A stretch of DNA of 64,000 nt, taken from NCBI RefSeq assembly GCF_005491705.1, contig NZ_CP028092.1, positions 682,001-746,000 of the forward strand. Direction: 5' to 3'. Of the stretch, positions 63,923 through 64,000 are shown piece by piece. This stretch comes from Pontibacter sp. SGAir0037 (GTDB taxonomy: Bacteria > Bacteroidota > Bacteroidia > Cytophagales > Hymenobacteraceae). The notes below the pieces were generated by a model that was given only the letters and a program-made list of their open reading frames with translations, was not told where the DNA came from and made no database searches. A program made the translations under genes and the position numbers. Within the stretch, counting starts at the first letter, position 1. Each line of letters starts with the position of its first letter.

Positions 63923-64000
63923 ATGAAAACTTGCATAATAGCCGTGCAGCGACAGCCGGTTGCTGGAGGCAATTTTCTGTATTTGTTCCCGATGATTAGC
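63923..64000 (+). CDS. Possible start of a gene running off the window
   Basis: A frame open from ATG 63923 to the last base (26 codons, MKTCIIAVQRQPVAGG at the start). AAACTTTG (63899-63906) is a near match to the -7 consensus with TTTG 18 bases before it, so a short-leader promoter is possible. The rest lies outside the window. A second frame from ATG 63907 ends at 63998. The evidence is weak. Confidence 0.25.
   Translation, partial: MKTCIIAVQRQPVAGGNFLYLFPMIS

Noticed and set aside
63907..63998. A 30-codon frame MNFPDHENLHN at the window end
   Set aside because: It overlaps the frame starting at 63923 in another phase and stops before the window edge, with no other support.

Overview
The window looks like chromosomal DNA of an aerobic or facultative Bacteroidota bacterium. 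It is most likely from the order Cytophagales, in the Hymenobacteraceae/Pontibacter neighbourhood; the placement is inferred from gene content, not from a marker search. The evidence is a 1448-residue surface protein with a type IX secretion C-terminal sorting signal, promoter cores of the Bacteroidota form TAnnTTTG, few Shine-Dalgarno sequences, frequent lipobox proteins, and moderate GC genes separated by AT-rich spacers. I see no rRNA or tRNA gene, transposase, prophage or CRISPR array. Almost all of the window is ordinary core and accessory metabolism, and the unusual material lies mainly in control regions and small proteins.

Layout. Positions 1-5.2 kb hold the N-terminal part of a Ca2+-type P-type ATPase (cut by the window edge), a DUF389 membrane protein and cyanophycin synthetase (cphA). 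5.2-9.2 kb holds cytochrome bd oxidase (cydAB), a DinB-fold protein and a sulfotransferase. 9.5-13 kb holds a TrpD2-like protein followed by a NarX/NarL-like two-component pair. 13-18.1 kb holds a POT peptide transporter, aspartate ammonia-lyase, a GH25 lysozyme and a lytic transglycosylase. 18.4-21.6 kb holds a small secreted protein, a TylF/NovU-type C-methyltransferase and a GT61 glycosyltransferase. 21.6-25.6 kb holds envelope proteins of unknown role, a TPMT-like methyltransferase and kdsA (Kdo synthesis). 25.7-31.4 kb holds a DUF695-RraB protein, RtcB RNA ligase, a bacteriophytochrome kinase and a GH16 glucanase.

31.5-36 kb holds a stress and sulfur set: a CstB-like persulfide dioxygenase-rhodanese fusion divergent from a universal stress protein, a YciF-like ferritin-fold protein and a TcmP-like protein. 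36-38.5 kb is a purC-STAS-rnz operon. 39-43.7 kb is potassium handling: a TrkH/KtrB channel, a Usp protein and a K+/H+ antiporter. 45.2-52.5 kb is the aspartate family of amino acids: metY-metX-hom on the plus strand, facing lysC-lysA on the minus strand, with a lipoprotein between them. 52.7-57.1 kb is the giant surface protein. 58-63.7 kb is a biotin cluster transcribed leftward, bioB-bioF-bioD, then bioA, then a ketoacyl synthase.

The most interesting structure is the metY leader (45229-45667). A SAM-I riboswitch is followed by its own hairpin/U-tract terminator, and then by a 17-codon open frame ending in four consecutive cysteine codons (peptide end ...FFSTCCCCL). The cysteine-codon RNA can pair with either an upstream or a downstream partner, which is the layout of a transcription attenuator. 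One operon would thus be read out by SAM and by cysteinyl-tRNA in series. Other points worth checking are two copies of an inverted-repeat element (16138-16279 and 60691-60912), a Crp/Fnr-type palindrome about 43 bp upstream of the predicted persulfide dioxygenase start, palindromes in front of the TrpD2/NarXL and phytochrome genes, a stand-alone subtilase-propeptide-like lipoprotein, and a ketoacyl synthase linked to the biotin genes.
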